Shown here: one piece after another, positions 9,073 to 18,521 of the stretch
Position numbering within the stretch: position 1 is the stretch's first letter
Layout: every line of letters starts with the position of its first letter
The notes under the pieces: model-generated
The model's database searches: none
The model's input: only the letters and a program-made list of their open reading frames with translations
Told to the model about the DNA's origin: nothing
Origin: Metapseudomonas boanensis
GTDB lineage: Bacteria > Pseudomonadota > Gammaproteobacteria > Pseudomonadales > Pseudomonadaceae
DNA: 64,000 nucleotides
Direction of reading: 5' to 3'
Assembly: GCF_018704125.1 (NCBI RefSeq)
Contig: NZ_JAGTIS010000001.1
Coordinates: 186,001 to 250,000 of the forward strand
Translations under genes and position numbers: made by a program

Positions 9073-10632
9073 TCAGTGCGCGGCGGCGCTGGCGTTGGCG
9101 GAGTTGCTGGCCGGCAGGGAGCGGGTGAGCAGCACAGCAAGCATGCTTATGCCGAGGGCGATGCCAATAAAGTGGAAGGCGTCGTTGTAGGCCATGATAC
9201 TGGCTTGTTGATGTGTCATCTCGCTGAGCTTGCCTAAGGCTGCCTGCTCGCTGCCAAGTTTTTCGGTCAGCAATGCCAGGCGTTCGGCCACCTGCGGATT
9301 ACTCGGTACCAAGGACTCGCGCAGGTAGTCGAGGTAGATCTTGGCGCGGCTGTCGAGCAGGGTGGCGAGCAGCGCGATGCCGATTGCGCCGCCCAGGTTT
9401 CGCAGGATGTTGAACAGACTCGAGGCGGAACCGGCGTCCTGTGGCTGTATGTAGGCAGTGGCGATCAGCGAGATGGTCACCATCACCAGCGGCTGGCCCA
9501 GGGCGCGAATGATCTGGATCTGATTGAACTGCGGGCCGGCGAAGTCGGGGTTGAGCACTCCGGATGCGAAGCTGGCATAGCCGAACAGGCCGAAACCCAG
9601 GGCGCATAGAAGTTTGGGCGGCACCACTTTCATCAGCCTGGGCACTAGCGGAATGAGAAAGAGCTGGGGAATGCCCATCCACATGATGACTTCGCCAATC
9701 TGCAGCGCGTTGTACCCCTGAATCTGCGCCAGATAGAGCGGAAGCACATAGATCGAGCCATAGAGCCCCATCCCCAGTCCGATGCTGGAAATGCTCGACA
9801 GGCCGAAGTTGCGGTTACGCAGTATCCCCAGGTTGATCAGCGGGTTGGGGCGCGATACCTGCAGGATGACAAACAGGATCAGGCTGACCAGCGCAACACT
9901 GCCGAGCCCAACGATCAGCGATGACTCCAGCCAGTCCTTTCGGTGCCCCTCTTCGAGGAAAACCTGAAGGCAGCCAAGTCCCAGGCCGAGGGTGACGATC
10001 CCGGCGTAGTCAGTGCGTTTCAGCAATTCCCAGTGCGGTGCCTTTTTCTCGAGTCCGTACACCAGCCCGGCGATCATCAGCAGGCCCGGGGGCACGTTGA
10101 TGTAGAAGATGTATTCCCAGCCGAAATTCTCGGTCAGCCAGCCGCCGAGCGTAGGGCCGATAGACGGGGCGAAGGTGGCGGTGATGGCAAATAGCGCCAT
10201 GCCCTTTGCTCGATGGTGCTCTGGTAGCTTGATCAGAGTCAGGGTGAACGCCAGGGGAATCAGCGCGCCACCGGTGAAGCCTTGCATGGCGCGGAATACG
10301 ATCATGCTTTCCAGGCTCCAGGCCAGGGAGCAAAGCAGGGAAGAGGCAAGGAAACCTATGGACACCCAGACCGCCAGGCGCCGCGCCGAGAGTAGCTGCA
10401 CCAGCCATGCGGTGAGGGGAATCATGATTATTTCCGCCACCAGATAGGAGGTGGAAATCCACGAGCCTTCCTCCAGGGTCGCGGATAGAGCTCCTTGGAT
10501 GTCCTTGAGCGAGGAGTTGGTAATCTGGATATCCAGCACTGCCATGAAGGCGCCGAGCATGGCACTCATCACGGCGATCCAGTCGCGTCGGCTCGGCTCA
10601 CCGGTCGCGCGGATCAGGGCATCAGCCGCCAT
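9073..10632 (-). CDS. MFS drug efflux transporter, EmrB/QacA (DHA2) family
   Basis: 519 residues with about 14 hydrophobic segments, the DHA2 topology. N-terminal MSAMLGAFMAVLDIQITNSSL is the typical EmrB motif D1-like segment, and GRMQ/FTGGALIPLAF and GPTLGGWLTENFGW (motif C) are present. It exports hydrophobic toxic compounds using the proton gradient, with the adjacent membrane fusion protein and an outer-membrane channel encoded elsewhere. Its start overlaps the stop of the fusion protein gene by 11 bp, so the two are translated from one message. The substrate is unknown. Confidence 0.92.
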   Translation of the reverse strand: MAADALIRATGEPSRRDWIAVMSAMLGAFMAVLDIQITNSSLKDIQGALSATLEEGSWISTSYLVAEIIMIPLTAWLVQLLSARRLAVWVSIGFLASSLLCSLAWSLESMIVFRAMQGFTGGALIPLAFTLTLIKLPEHHRAKGMALFAITATFAPSIGPTLGGWLTENFGWEYIFYINVPPGLLMIAGLVYGLEKKAPHWELLKRTDYAGIVTLGLGLGCLQVFLEEGHRKDWLESSLIVGLGSVALVSLILFVILQVSRPNPLINLGILRNRNFGLSSISSIGLGMGLYGSIYVLPLYLAQIQGYNALQIGEVIMWMGIPQLFLIPLVPRLMKVVPPKLLCALGFGLFGYASFASGVLNPDFAGPQFNQIQIIRALGQPLVMVTISLIATAYIQPQDAGSASSLFNILRNLGGAIGIALLATLLDSRAKIYLDYLRESLVPSNPQVAERLALLTEKLGSEQAALGKLSEMTHQQASIMAYNDAFHFIGIALGISMLAVLLTRSLPASNSANASAAAH

Positions 10633-11668
10633 GGGTTTCGGCCTTGAGGCTCACCTTGACCGTGACGGACATGCCTGGGCGAATGCGGCCCTTGAGCGGG
10701 TTATCGGCGGCGAATGTCAGCTTAACCGGGATGCGCTGGACCACTTTGGTGAAGTTGCCGGTGGCGTTATCTGGTGGCAGCAGGCTGAACTGGGCGCCGG
10801 ATGCAGCAAAGAGGCTATCCACGCGGCCTTCGATCGGGGTGTCAGGGAAGCTGTCGAAGATCAGTTCAGCCTTCTGGCCTTCCTGCATATGGCTGATCTG
10901 AGTTTCCTTGAAGTTGGCCTGGACCCAGATGTCTTCATTTGGCACCAGCGACAGGAGATAAGCGCCAACTTGTATATATTGGCCGTTTCGGGCAGCACGT
11001 TGACCCACACGAGCATCGATTGGTGAGCGGATTTCGGTGCGGGCCAGGTTCAGCGCTGCCTGAGCCACGTCCGTGCGCGCGTTGGCGATCTGCGCCTGCA
11101 GGCGCTTGACCTCGGCATTCAACGCGTCCACCTGCTGACGTTGTGCCTTGAGGTCTGCTTCGGCCTTGGCGACTTGCGAGCGGGCCACGCGGGAGTCGGC
11201 GGAGAGGGTGGTAACGCGCTCCTCGGAAACGAATCCCGGCTTGCGCAAGGCCTGGGCGCGAGACAGATCGATCTGGGCGCGCCCCAGCGTGGCCTGACTG
11301 GCAGCGACATCAGCTTGGCTGGCGGCGATGGTGCTGGCTTGCTGTACCAGCTTGCTCTGCGCTTGGGCCAGTTCCGCCTCGCGGGTGGCGAGCAGCGCGC
11401 GGGCACGCTCCAGGGCCAGTTTGAAGTCGTCGGCTTCCAGTCGGACCAGCAGGTCGCCTTCCTTGACCGTCTGATTGTCGCTCACCAGGACTTGGTCGAT
11501 GCGCGCGCCGAGCTGGCTGGAGATGCGGGTGATTTCGCCCTGCACGTAGGCGTTGTCAGTGCTCTCGACAAAACGACCGATCAACAACCAGTGGAGGAAG
11601 AGGCCGGTAGCGACCATCGTCACCAATGCCATGAAGATGAACAAGCGGCGTTGCAATTTGGCGGGCAT
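10622..11668 (-). CDS. EmrA/HlyD-type membrane fusion protein
   Basis: 348-residue periplasmic adaptor. One N-terminal membrane helix (about residues 10-30), a split biotinyl-lipoyl-like domain (VESTDNAYVQGEITRISSQLGARI near 34-58 and IRSPIDARVGQRAARNGQYI near 215), a central alpha-helical hairpin rich in Ala/Gln/Glu, and a C-terminal beta domain ending RIRPGMSVTVKV. It links the inner-membrane EmrB-like pump to an outer-membrane channel. First gene of the pair; the divergent LysR gene lies 108 bp away and is the probable regulator. Confidence 0.92.
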   Translation of the reverse strand: MPAKLQRRLFIFMALVTMVATGLFLHWLLIGRFVESTDNAYVQGEITRISSQLGARIDQVLVSDNQTVKEGDLLVRLEADDFKLALERARALLATREAELAQAQSKLVQQASTIAASQADVAASQATLGRAQIDLSRAQALRKPGFVSEERVTTLSADSRVARSQVAKAEADLKAQRQQVDALNAEVKRLQAQIANARTDVAQAALNLARTEIRSPIDARVGQRAARNGQYIQVGAYLLSLVPNEDIWVQANFKETQISHMQEGQKAELIFDSFPDTPIEGRVDSLFAASGAQFSLLPPDNATGNFTKVVQRIPVKLTFAADNPLKGRIRPGMSVTVKVSLKAETHGG

Positions 11669-11776
11669 GGCGAAATCAGGCTCGAACTCTTTTCAGAATG
11701 TTGCGAATCTAGCAGTGTTCCTTGCTCGCAAGTAGCCAGTACACTTCGGAAACTTTGTTGCTTATGGGGAACAATA
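11669..11776. promoter_or_regulatory. Divergent emrA / lysR control region
   Basis: 108-bp gap between divergent genes. It contains a perfect short palindrome CTTGCTCGCAAG (11721-11732) that is a candidate LysR-type half operator. No convincing -35/-10 pair was recognised for either gene. Confidence 0.35.
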
Positions 11777-12697
11777 ATGGGGCTTGATGATGCGCTGATC
11801 TTCACCCGTGTGGTGGAGTGCCACAGCTTCACCCTGGCAGCGCAGAGCTTGGGCATGCAGAAATCCACCGTGAGCCGGCGCATCGCCCTGCTTGAGGAGC
11901 GCCTGGGCGTTCGCCTGCTCAATCGGACTACCCGCAAGTTGCGCCTGACTGAAGTGGGGCAGGCCTATTACGAGCGCTGTCGGCAGATCATGCTCGACTT
12001 TGCCGAGGCCGAGCAGGCAGTGATGCAGTTGCAGCAGGAACCTTCAGGTCTGTTGCGGGTGACGGCGCCGATCGAGTTCGGCCAGTTGTTCCTGGGCAAG
12101 GTGCTGGGCACCTTCATGCGCCAGTACCCGCAGATCACGGCAGAGGTGGAGATCACCTCCCGTAACGTAGATCCGCTGGAGGAGGGCGTGGATATTGCCA
12201 TCATGATCGGGCAGCCGCAGGACTCAACGCTGATTGCGCGCAAGCTATTCGAGAGCGGGCGCCGGCTTTGCGCCAGCCCCGCATATCTGACTGCCCATGG
12301 CACGCCGCGCACAGTGGAAGCCCTCGCGGGTCACCGTGCTGTGTTGCTGCCGCAGGACTCGCAGCGCTACTGGTCCATTCAGGGCGTCAGCGTGCCGTGC
12401 CAGCGCGTGCTGTTCTGCAACAACATCACCTTCGCCCGTGAGGCGGTGCTGGCAGGGGCCGGGATTGCGGCGCTGCCGCTGATGTTCACCGACTCTGCCG
12501 TGCAGCGTGGGGAGTTGGTCGAGTTACTTCCCGAAGCCCGCTTACCTAGCGGCGAAGTCTATGCTGTGTACCCGTCCAGACGCTTTCAGGCGATGAAGGT
12601 CAAGGCCTTCCTCGACTTCCTCATGCGCAGTCTGCCCGTCCAGGAAGGCCACTTGCTGGAGCCGGAAGCGGCCAGCCTGATAAGATCGCGCCTTTGA
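11777..12697 (+). CDS. LysR-family transcriptional regulator (efflux-linked)
   Basis: 306 residues. The N-terminal winged helix-turn-helix is clear ([52 protein letters not shown], residues 9-60), followed by a LysR substrate-binding domain with VTAPIEFGQ and [19 protein letters not shown] 11777 is chosen because the LysR fold starts at once and GGGGAA lies upstream; longer in-frame starts run back through the antisense of the emrA-like gene. Its divergent position suggests it controls the emrAB-like operon. Confidence 0.9.
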   Translation: MGLDDALIFTRVVECHSFTLAAQSLGMQKSTVSRRIALLEERLGVRLLNRTTRKLRLTEVGQAYYERCRQIMLDFAEAEQAVMQLQQEPSGLLRVTAPIEFGQLFLGKVLGTFMRQYPQITAEVEITSRNVDPLEEGVDIAIMIGQPQDSTLIARKLFESGRRLCASPAYLTAHGTPRTVEALAGHRAVLLPQDSQRYWSIQGVSVPCQRVLFCNNITFAREAVLAGAGIAALPLMFTDSAVQRGELVELLPEARLPSGEVYAVYPSRRFQAMKVKAFLDFLMRSLPVQEGHLLEPEAASLIRSRL

Positions 12698-12722
12698 TCG
12701 ATCCTCAGTTTCGAGAGTAACC

Positions 12723-14204
12723 ATGACCACCGTCCGTACCCGTATCGCGCCGTCGCCCACCGGCGATCCGCACGTGGGCACCGCCTACATCGCTTTGTTC
12801 AACCTGTGTTTCGCGCGCCAGCACGGCGGTCAATTCATCCTGCGGATCGAAGATACCGACCAGCTGCGCTCCACCCGTGAGTCGGAGCAGCAGATTTATG
12901 ATGCCTTGCGCTGGCTCGGGATAGAGTGGGATGAAGGCCCGGACGTCGGTGGCCCGCACGGGCCTTACCGGCAGAGCGAGCGCGGCGAAATCTACAAACA
13001 GTACTCCAAGGAGCTGGTCGACAAGGGCCACGCCTTCCATTGCTTCTGCACGCCTGAGCGCCTTGACAAGCTGCGCGCCGAGCAGACTGAGCGCAAGGAG
13101 ACTCCGCGCTACGACGGCCACTGCATGCATCTGCCGCAAACTGAGGTCGAGCAGCGCATTGCCGCTGGTGAGCCCAATGTTGTGCGCATGAAAGTGCCCA
13201 GCGAAGGTGTCTGTGTGGTGCCGGACATGCTTCGTGGCGATGTCGAGATCCCATGGGACCGCATGGACATGCAGGTGCTGATGAAGACCGATGGCCTGCC
13301 TACCTACTTCCTCGCCAACGTGGTCGACGACCATCTGATGGGCATCACCCATGTGTTGCGTGGTGAAGAGTGGCTGCCGTCCGCTCCCAAGCTGATCAAG
13401 CTCTATGAATACTTTGGCTGGGAGCAGCCCAAGCTTTGCTACATGCCGCTGCTGCGTAACCCGGACAAGAGCAAGCTGTCCAAGCGCAAGAACCCGACCT
13501 CGATCACGTTCTACGAGCGTATGGGCTATCTACCGGAAGCCATGCTCAACTACCTGGGCCGGATGGGCTGGTCGATGCCCGATGAGCGCGAGAAGTTCTC
13601 CCTGGCGGAGATGGTCGAGCACTTCGACCTGTCGCGTGTGTCGCTGGGCGGGCCGATCTTCGATCTTGAGAAGCTCTCCTGGCTCAATGGCCAATGGCTG
13701 CGTGAGCTGCCGGTAGAGCGCTTTGCTGCGCAAGTGCAGAAGTGGGCGCTCAACCCCGAGTACCTGATGAAGATTGCACCCCACGTGCAGGGGAGGGTGG
13801 AAACCTTCAGTCAGATCGCTCCGCTGGCTGGGTTCTTTTTCTCCGGCGGCGTTCAACTGGATGCGAAATTGTTCGAGCACAAGAAGCTCAGCCCTGACCA
13901 GGTACGCCAGGTCATGCAGTTGGTGCTCTGGAAGCTCGAGTCGCTGCGTCAGTGGGAAAAGGACCGCATCACTGGGTGCATCCAGGCTGTTGCCGAACAT
14001 CTGGAGCTCAAGCTGCGTGACGTCATGCCGCTGATGTTTCCGGCCATTACTGGACAGGCGAACTCGGTTTCCGTGTTGGATGCGATGGAAATCCTCGGTG
14101 CCGACCTCAGTCGCTTCCGTCTGCGCCAGGCCATCGAGCTGCTGGGTGGCGTTTCGAAGAAGGAAACCAAGGAGTGGGAGAAGCTGCTCGCTTCGATCGC
14201 CTGA
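12723..14204 (+). CDS. gltX: Glutamyl-tRNA synthetase
   Basis: 493-residue class I aminoacyl-tRNA synthetase charging tRNA-Glu with glutamate. The N-terminus carries [20 protein letters not shown] (HIGH-type signature HVGT), and the KMSKS loop appears as KLSKRKNPT near residue 245. The zinc-knuckle region includes CFCTPERL and HCMHL. The C-terminal anticodon-binding domain is helical, ending in [15 protein letters not shown]. It starts 25 bp after the LysR gene and lies next to three tRNA-Glu genes. Confidence 0.96.
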   Translation: MTTVRTRIAPSPTGDPHVGTAYIALFNLCFARQHGGQFILRIEDTDQLRSTRESEQQIYDALRWLGIEWDEGPDVGGPHGPYRQSERGEIYKQYSKELVDKGHAFHCFCTPERLDKLRAEQTERKETPRYDGHCMHLPQTEVEQRIAAGEPNVVRMKVPSEGVCVVPDMLRGDVEIPWDRMDMQVLMKTDGLPTYFLANVVDDHLMGITHVLRGEEWLPSAPKLIKLYEYFGWEQPKLCYMPLLRNPDKSKLSKRKNPTSITFYERMGYLPEAMLNYLGRMGWSMPDEREKFSLAEMVEHFDLSRVSLGGPIFDLEKLSWLNGQWLRELPVERFAAQVQKWALNPEYLMKIAPHVQGRVETFSQIAPLAGFFFSGGVQLDAKLFEHKKLSPDQVRQVMQLVLWKLESLRQWEKDRITGCIQAVAEHLELKLRDVMPLMFPAITGQANSVSVLDAMEILGADLSRFRLRQAIELLGGVSKKETKEWEKLLASIA

Positions 14205-14301
14205 TGGTTGTGCGGCCGGGGTGTTAAGGCCTCGTTCCGGTCGCAGTGGGTAAGTGGTTGTTCTTTCAAATAAAAAAGTTCGACCTGTAGGAAAAATATT
14301 G

Positions 14302-14330
14302 TTGACAGCGGGATGGGGCGCCCCTAATAT
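14302..14330 (+). promoter_or_regulatory. Strong sigma-70 promoter of the Ala-Glu tRNA operon
   Basis: Consensus TTGACA (14302-14307) and TAATAT (14325-14330) with a 17-bp spacer, followed by a G+C-rich discriminator GCGCCCCG. Such a discriminator is usual at growth-rate (stringent) controlled stable-RNA promoters. The first tRNA starts 18 bp after the -10 box. Confidence 0.85.
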
Positions 14331-14348
14331 GCGCCCCGTCCTCGTGAC

Positions 14349-14424
<76 letters not shown>

Positions 14425-14464
14425 CTCCTTCAAGGAGTGGGTCACGAAAAGGCATGAAGGTTTC

Positions 14465-14540
14465 GTCCCCTTCGTCTAGTGGCCTAGGACACCGCCCTTT
14501 CACGGCGGTAACAGGGGTTCGAGTCCCCTAGGGGACGCCA
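14465..14540 (+). tRNA. tRNA-Glu (TTC), copy 1
   Basis: 76 nt, acceptor GTCCCCT/AGGGGAC, anticodon loop CTTTCAC giving TTC, T-loop TTCGAGT, CCA encoded. The spacer from tRNA-Ala copy 1 is 40 nt, unlike the 63-nt spacer in the other two pairs. Confidence 0.97.
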
Positions 14541-14584
14541 TATTCCAGCAGTGCAGACTTAGGTCTGTGCAGTCGAAGCGATTC

Positions 14585-14660
<76 letters not shown>

Positions 14661-14723
14661 AACACGATGCGCCACGCATCACAAGGGGCCAGCCGAGTGC
14701 TGGCCCTGTTGTTCGAAGGTTTC

Positions 14724-14799
14724 GTCCCCTTCGTCTAGTGGCCTAGGACACCGCCCTTTCACGGCGGTAACAGGGGTTCGAGTCCCCTAGGGGACGCCA
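14724..14799 (+). tRNA. tRNA-Glu (TTC), copy 2
   Basis: Same sequence as Glu copy 1, exactly 259 bp downstream of it. The preceding spacer holds a small hairpin GATGCG-CCA-CGCATC, a likely processing structure. Confidence 0.97.
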
Positions 14800-14843
14800 T
14801 ATTCCAGCAGCACGGACTCTGTTCTGTGCAGCCGAAGCAATTC

Positions 14844-14919
<76 letters not shown>

Positions 14920-14982
14920 AATTTGATGCGCCACGCATCACAATGGGCCGGCTAAGTGCTGCACCTGTTGTTAGAAGGTTTC

Positions 14983-15058
14983 GTCCCCTTCGTCTAGTGG
15001 CCTAGGACACCGCCCTTTCACGGCGGTAACAGGGGTTCGAGTCCCCTAGGGGACGCCA
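14983..15058 (+). tRNA. tRNA-Glu (TTC), copy 3
   Basis: Same sequence as the other Glu copies, 259 bp after copy 2; last tRNA of the operon, followed by two hairpin terminators. Confidence 0.97.
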
Positions 15059-15069
15059 TATTCTGATTT

Positions 15070-15088
15070 CCCGCACTGCGGGCTTTTT
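15070..15088 (+). terminator. Terminator 1 of the tRNA operon
   Basis: CCCGC-ACT-GCGGG stem-loop followed by CTTTTT, 12 bp after the last tRNA. Confidence 0.75.
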
Positions 15089-15121
15089 AAGGGTCATTCC
15101 GTCATGGGGTGGCCCTTTTGT
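15089..15121 (+). terminator. Terminator 2 of the tRNA operon
   Basis: AAGGGTCA (15089-15096) pairs with TGGCCCTT (15110-15117, one G-T pair) and runs into TTTTGTTT. It directly follows terminator 1, giving tandem termination. Confidence 0.6.
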
Positions 15122-15184
15122 TTATCCCCTGCTTTTTCTATTCGGTTCCGATTGTCGGTTGGCGACGGGCGGTTGCCATATGCC

Positions 15185-15212
15185 TTGTCAATTTGTATTA
15201 CGTGCGTAATAT
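15185..15212 (+). promoter_or_regulatory. Promoter and probable operator of the tetR gene
   Basis: TTGTCA (15185-15190) and TAATAT (15207-15212) are 16 bp apart. A palindrome ATTACG-TG-CGTAAT (15197-15210) fills the spacer and overlaps the -10 box, the classic place for a TetR repressor controlling its own promoter. Confidence 0.65.
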
Positions 15213-15240
15213 TATTGTCGTAATGCTAATGGGCATGATC

Positions 15241-15780
15241 ATGAACGATAAGAAAGCTCTGACGCGTGAACGAATATTCCAGGCCGCAGCTTCTGCGCTG
15301 CTACGACGGGGGCCGCAACAGCCTGGCGTCGCAGAGGTCATGGATGCTGCCGGCCTTACCGTGGGTGGCTTCTACGCTCACTTCACGAGCCGGGATGCGC
15401 TGATGCTGGAGGTTTTCGACCAGCTCCTGCGTAAGCGTCGCGACCTGATGGCACTTATCGACCCGGCCCTGTCCGGATCCGAGCGCCGCTCCTTGGCCGC
15501 CAGCTTCTACCTGTCGCGCAAGCACCGTGATGCCACTGATGCGGGTTGTCCGTTGCCCAGCACCCTGGGCGTCTTGCCACAGCTGTCGGATACCTACCGA
15601 GCCTTGTTGGCTGAGCACCTCGAAATACTGAGCGCGCAGATGTGCGACCGGCCCGAGGATGCCGACAAGGCCTTGGCAGATCTTGCCCTGATGGTAGGGG
15701 GATTGGCCCTGGCCCGGGCCCTGGGGGCGGGCGATTTGTCTGATCGAGTGCTGCGTGCCGCCAAGTTGGCGGTCATCTGA
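15241..15780 (+). CDS. TetR-family transcriptional regulator
   Basis: 179 residues. The N-terminal DNA-binding part reads ALTRERIFQAAASALLRRG and VAEVMDAAGLTVGGFYAHFTSRDALMLEVF, a typical TetR helix-turn-helix (residues 6-55). The C-terminal ligand domain is short. ATG 15241 gives the usual few residues before helix 1; in-frame ATGs at 15223, 15229 and 15235 are also possible, and none has a good ribosome-binding site. It precedes a hydrolase gene by 11 bp and very likely represses both from the palindrome-containing promoter. Confidence 0.88.
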   Translation: MNDKKALTRERIFQAAASALLRRGPQQPGVAEVMDAAGLTVGGFYAHFTSRDALMLEVFDQLLRKRRDLMALIDPALSGSERRSLAASFYLSRKHRDATDAGCPLPSTLGVLPQLSDTYRALLAEHLEILSAQMCDRPEDADKALADLALMVGGLALARALGAGDLSDRVLRAAKLAVI

Positions 15781-15791
15781 GGAGCAAAGTG

Positions 15792-16622
15792 ATGAATAGT
15801 CTGAGTCTGGTGAGAGGGGTCAATGCCACGTTGGGACGCTTGGCGCCGCAAGTCATTGCTCGGCGCATGCGCCGCCAGTTCATGACGCCGCGAAACTTTC
15901 CACCCAAGGACTGGGAGGCACCCTGGTTGGGCAGCGCGGAGCGCATCACGCTGCGCTTCGGTCTCTCGGCTTTGCGGTGGGGGAGCGGACCTACGGTTCT
16001 GCTGATGCATGGATGGGAGGGGCGACCGACCCAGTTTGCCAGGCTGATCGAGGCGCTGGTGGAGGCAGGATACGGCGTGGTAGCGCTGGATGGCCCAGCC
16101 CATGGTCGGTCGCCAGGGCAAGAGGCCAATGTCGTGCTCTTTGCTCGGGCATTGCTTGAGGCTGCGGCGGAGCTGCCACCCTTGCAGGCGGTGATTGGTC
16201 ACTCGATGGGAGGAGCCAGTGCGTTGCTGGCAACTCAAATGGGATTGCGCACCAGGGCTCTGGTCACCATTTCGGCGCCGAGCCGTATCCTTGGCCCTTT
16301 GCGCAGCTTCGCCAACTTCATGGGGCTTCCTGCTCGTGCTCGAGCCCATTTCATCAGTCTGGTCGAGCGCCGGGCAGGAATTCCGGCTGCCCATCTCGAT
16401 GTCCAGCGTTATGAGCTGGCGGTCCCCGGTCTGGTGGTGCATGCCGCGGACGACGCCGTTGTGCCGGCCAGCGAGGCGAAGGTGATACACGAGGCCTGGT
16501 TCGACAGTCAGTTGCTGCACCTTGACGCGGGTGGCCATCAGCGCCTGCTCGCCGATCCGCGCCTGATTGAGGCGGTCCTTTCCATGCTGTCCGATGTCCG
16601 GGCGCCAGCCTGTCTGGGTTAA
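15792..16622 (+). CDS. Alpha/beta hydrolase
   Basis: 276 residues with an alpha/beta-hydrolase core: oxyanion region VLLMHGWEG (69-77), nucleophile elbow GHSMGG with Ser138, acidic residue in HAADDAVVP and catalytic His in AGGHQRLL near the C-terminus. Substrate unknown; related proteins are esterases or lyases acting on small esters. It follows the TetR gene by 11 bp with GGAG upstream of the ATG, so it is the likely target of that repressor. Confidence 0.85.
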   Translation: MNSLSLVRGVNATLGRLAPQVIARRMRRQFMTPRNFPPKDWEAPWLGSAERITLRFGLSALRWGSGPTVLLMHGWEGRPTQFARLIEALVEAGYGVVALDGPAHGRSPGQEANVVLFARALLEAAAELPPLQAVIGHSMGGASALLATQMGLRTRALVTISAPSRILGPLRSFANFMGLPARARAHFISLVERRAGIPAAHLDVQRYELAVPGLVVHAADDAVVPASEAKVIHEAWFDSQLLHLDAGGHQRLLADPRLIEAVLSMLSDVRAPACLG

Positions 16623-16887
16623 GAGCCCGAAGCGAGCCGCGCTCCAGTTTGAGCCTGGGAACGATATGCTCTCGCTCCTTGCGACTATGCCTGCATTTTA
16701 GAGACGATATGCGCCGCCTTTATCGGTCGCGTCACCTTGCTGGAGGGCAGGCCTACGACGGTAACTCGCTGCCGGGTGATTTGGCGTGGATGGCTCGCTT
16801 CCAAGTCCGACAGGTCTCCGATGCGAGTTCGATTGTCGTACAGGAAAGGATTGCGAGACGCGGGTAGCTTGGATTGGGAGAGCTGAT
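16623..16887. other. 265-bp non-coding stretch before the aldolase gene
   Basis: No convincing gene, terminator or promoter was recognised. A 72-codon frame at 16649-16867 begins with TTG, lacks a ribosome-binding site and looks like no known family. Confidence 0.5.
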
Positions 16888-17538
16888 ATGAGCCTGACGA
16901 TGGACGTGGTATTGGAGCGGGCGCGACCGGTGTTGCCCGTGCTGGTGATTGAGGATACCGGGCTCGCTCTGGACTTGGCGGGGGCGCTGCACGCCGGCGG
17001 CGTGGAAGTGCTTGAGGTAACTCTGCGCACTCCGCGCGCTCTGGACGCCCTGGCGGTGATCCGCAAGACGTTCCCCGATCTGTTGGTTGGCGCAGGAACG
17101 CTCATTCATACCGAGCAGTTCCTGGAGGCGCGTGACGCCGGGGCACACTTTGCGGTCAGTCCGGGCTGCACCGAGCGTCTTGCAGCGGCGGCTGAAGACT
17201 CCGGCCTGCCCTATCTGCCTGGGGTCATGACCCCTTCTGAAGTGCTGCTCGCGCTGGAGTACGGCTACCGATCGCTGAAGCTATTCCCGGCCAATGGCAA
17301 TGCGAGCGTGAAGATGCTCAAGAGCCTGAAGGGGCCGTTCACTGGCATCCGCTTCTGCCCGACGGGTGGCGTGACTCCGGATAATCTGCTGAGCTTTTTG
17401 CGCCTGCCTAATGTCGCCTGCGTCGGAGGGACCTGGATTGCCCCGTCCAGTCTGATCCGTGCTCGCGCCTGGGACCAGATCACCCAATTGGCCAGCGAAG
17501 CGTGCGAGCTGGCCAGCAGCCTGGAGCCTCATTCATGA
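16888..17538 (+). CDS. eda: KDPG/KHG aldolase (Eda family)
   Basis: 216-residue class I aldolase of the Entner-Doudoroff pathway: splits 2-keto-3-deoxy-6-phosphogluconate into pyruvate and glyceraldehyde-3-phosphate. Visible are the catalytic Glu43 in EVTLRTPRA, VGAGTL, FAVSPGC, PGVMTPSE and the Schiff-base lysine K131 in SLKLFPA, then FCPTGGV. ATG 16888 has GGGAG eight bases upstream. Here it is not in the hex/zwf-edd cluster but beside a thioesterase whose start overlaps its stop by 4 bp, so it may be a second aldolase copy with another role. Confidence 0.85.
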   Translation: MSLTMDVVLERARPVLPVLVIEDTGLALDLAGALHAGGVEVLEVTLRTPRALDALAVIRKTFPDLLVGAGTLIHTEQFLEARDAGAHFAVSPGCTERLAAAAEDSGLPYLPGVMTPSEVLLALEYGYRSLKLFPANGNASVKMLKSLKGPFTGIRFCPTGGVTPDNLLSFLRLPNVACVGGTWIAPSSLIRARAWDQITQLASEACELASSLEPHS

Positions 17539-17984
17539 GCTGGGATCTACCGACTCCCTTCGTCATCGACCTTCGCGTAGAAGCTGATGATATCGATGGG
17601 CTGGGCCACGCCAATAATGCCGTCTACGTCAGTTGGCTGGAGCGCTGCGCCTGGAGGCACTCCCAAAGCCTGGGCCTGGACCTGGCCGAGTATCGCCGCC
17701 TGGATCGTGCCATGGCGGTTCTGCGCCATGAAGTCGATTACCTGGCCGCCGCCTATGAAGGTCAGGAATTGCAGGTTGGCACGTGGATTGTCGAGTCTGA
17801 TCAACGCCTCAAGATGGAGCGGCGTTTCCAGCTGGTGCGACCCGAGGACGGCACCACCTTGCTGCGCGCCAAGACCATTTTCGTCTGCATCGAACTGTCG
17901 AGCGGCAAGCCCAGGCGCATGCCGGTCGAGTTCGTAGAGGGGTATGGAAGGGCTCTGCAGGAGCCTTTTCCTTTGGAGCTCTAG
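17535..17984 (+). CDS. Hotdog-fold acyl-CoA thioesterase (4HBT/YbgC family)
   Basis: 149 residues of the 4-hydroxybenzoyl-CoA thioesterase family. The N-terminal active-site segment DDIDGLGHANNAVYVSWLE matches the D-x-x-G-H-x-N pattern of this fold (residues 16-34), followed by a long helix and a beta sheet (VLRHEVDYLAAAYEGQEL). It probably hydrolyses a medium or aromatic acyl-CoA. ATG 17535 overlaps the aldolase stop by 4 bp, showing translational coupling. Confidence 0.88.
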   Translation: MSWDLPTPFVIDLRVEADDIDGLGHANNAVYVSWLERCAWRHSQSLGLDLAEYRRLDRAMAVLRHEVDYLAAAYEGQELQVGTWIVESDQRLKMERRFQLVRPEDGTTLLRAKTIFVCIELSSGKPRRMPVEFVEGYGRALQEPFPLEL

Positions 17985-17991
17985 CCGCGGC

Positions 17992-18378
17992 TCAATCTAC
18001 CGACGGGGCGAGGAGCACTTCGCCCTGTCCCTGCACGACCCGCAGGTGGCGGACTTCGCCAGGTGCAATGGTGGCTGACTGGTTGGCAAACACTTTGTGT
18101 TTGCAGCGTTCCGAGCCGTACTGAACCAATCGAAATTCGATCTTGCCGGCAGGCACTTGAATGTTCACGGATTGCCCCGGGGCAATTTGGGTGACCTCTT
18201 CGCTCTGGATGTAGAGCGCAATATCGCAGGTGTTTCGGGCGTCCTCATCACGACTGATCTGGACTTCACCGATAGTGCCGGTCGGATACGGCGGTGGGGC
18301 AACAAAGGGCTCACTTGTGGCGACGGCGTTTGTGCTTGAGGTTGTCAGAAGAGCGAGCACCACGTAAGGCAGCTTCAT
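17992..18378 (-). CDS. Hypothetical exported protein
   Basis: 128 residues, unknown function. The first 18-20 residues form a signal peptide (LPYVVLALLTTSSTNA). The mature part is rich in beta-forming residues and has two cysteines (in NTCDIAL and SERCKHKV), which could make a disulphide in the periplasm. It converges on the thioesterase gene with only 7 bp between stops and faces away from dusC. Confidence 0.7.
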   Translation of the reverse strand: MKLPYVVLALLTTSSTNAVATSEPFVAPPPYPTGTIGEVQISRDEDARNTCDIALYIQSEEVTQIAPGQSVNIQVPAGKIEFRLVQYGSERCKHKVFANQSATIAPGEVRHLRVVQGQGEVLLAPSVD

Positions 18379-18521
18379 CTCAGGTACCTCGTTTCATACC
18401 CTTGTACTGCTTTGACTGCTGGGCTTGGTCGTTGCTCCCTGTGTAAGTTCGTCGTTTGCTTTCATGTTCGGGCTGCTAGCTGCGTAAAATGCGCGCCTTT
18501 GTCCATGTGAGCCTTTGATCC

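Noticed and set aside
16649-16867. 72-codon frame between the hydrolase and aldolase genes
   Set aside because: TTG start without Shine-Dalgarno sequence, rich in Arg/Cys/Leu like an out-of-frame translation.
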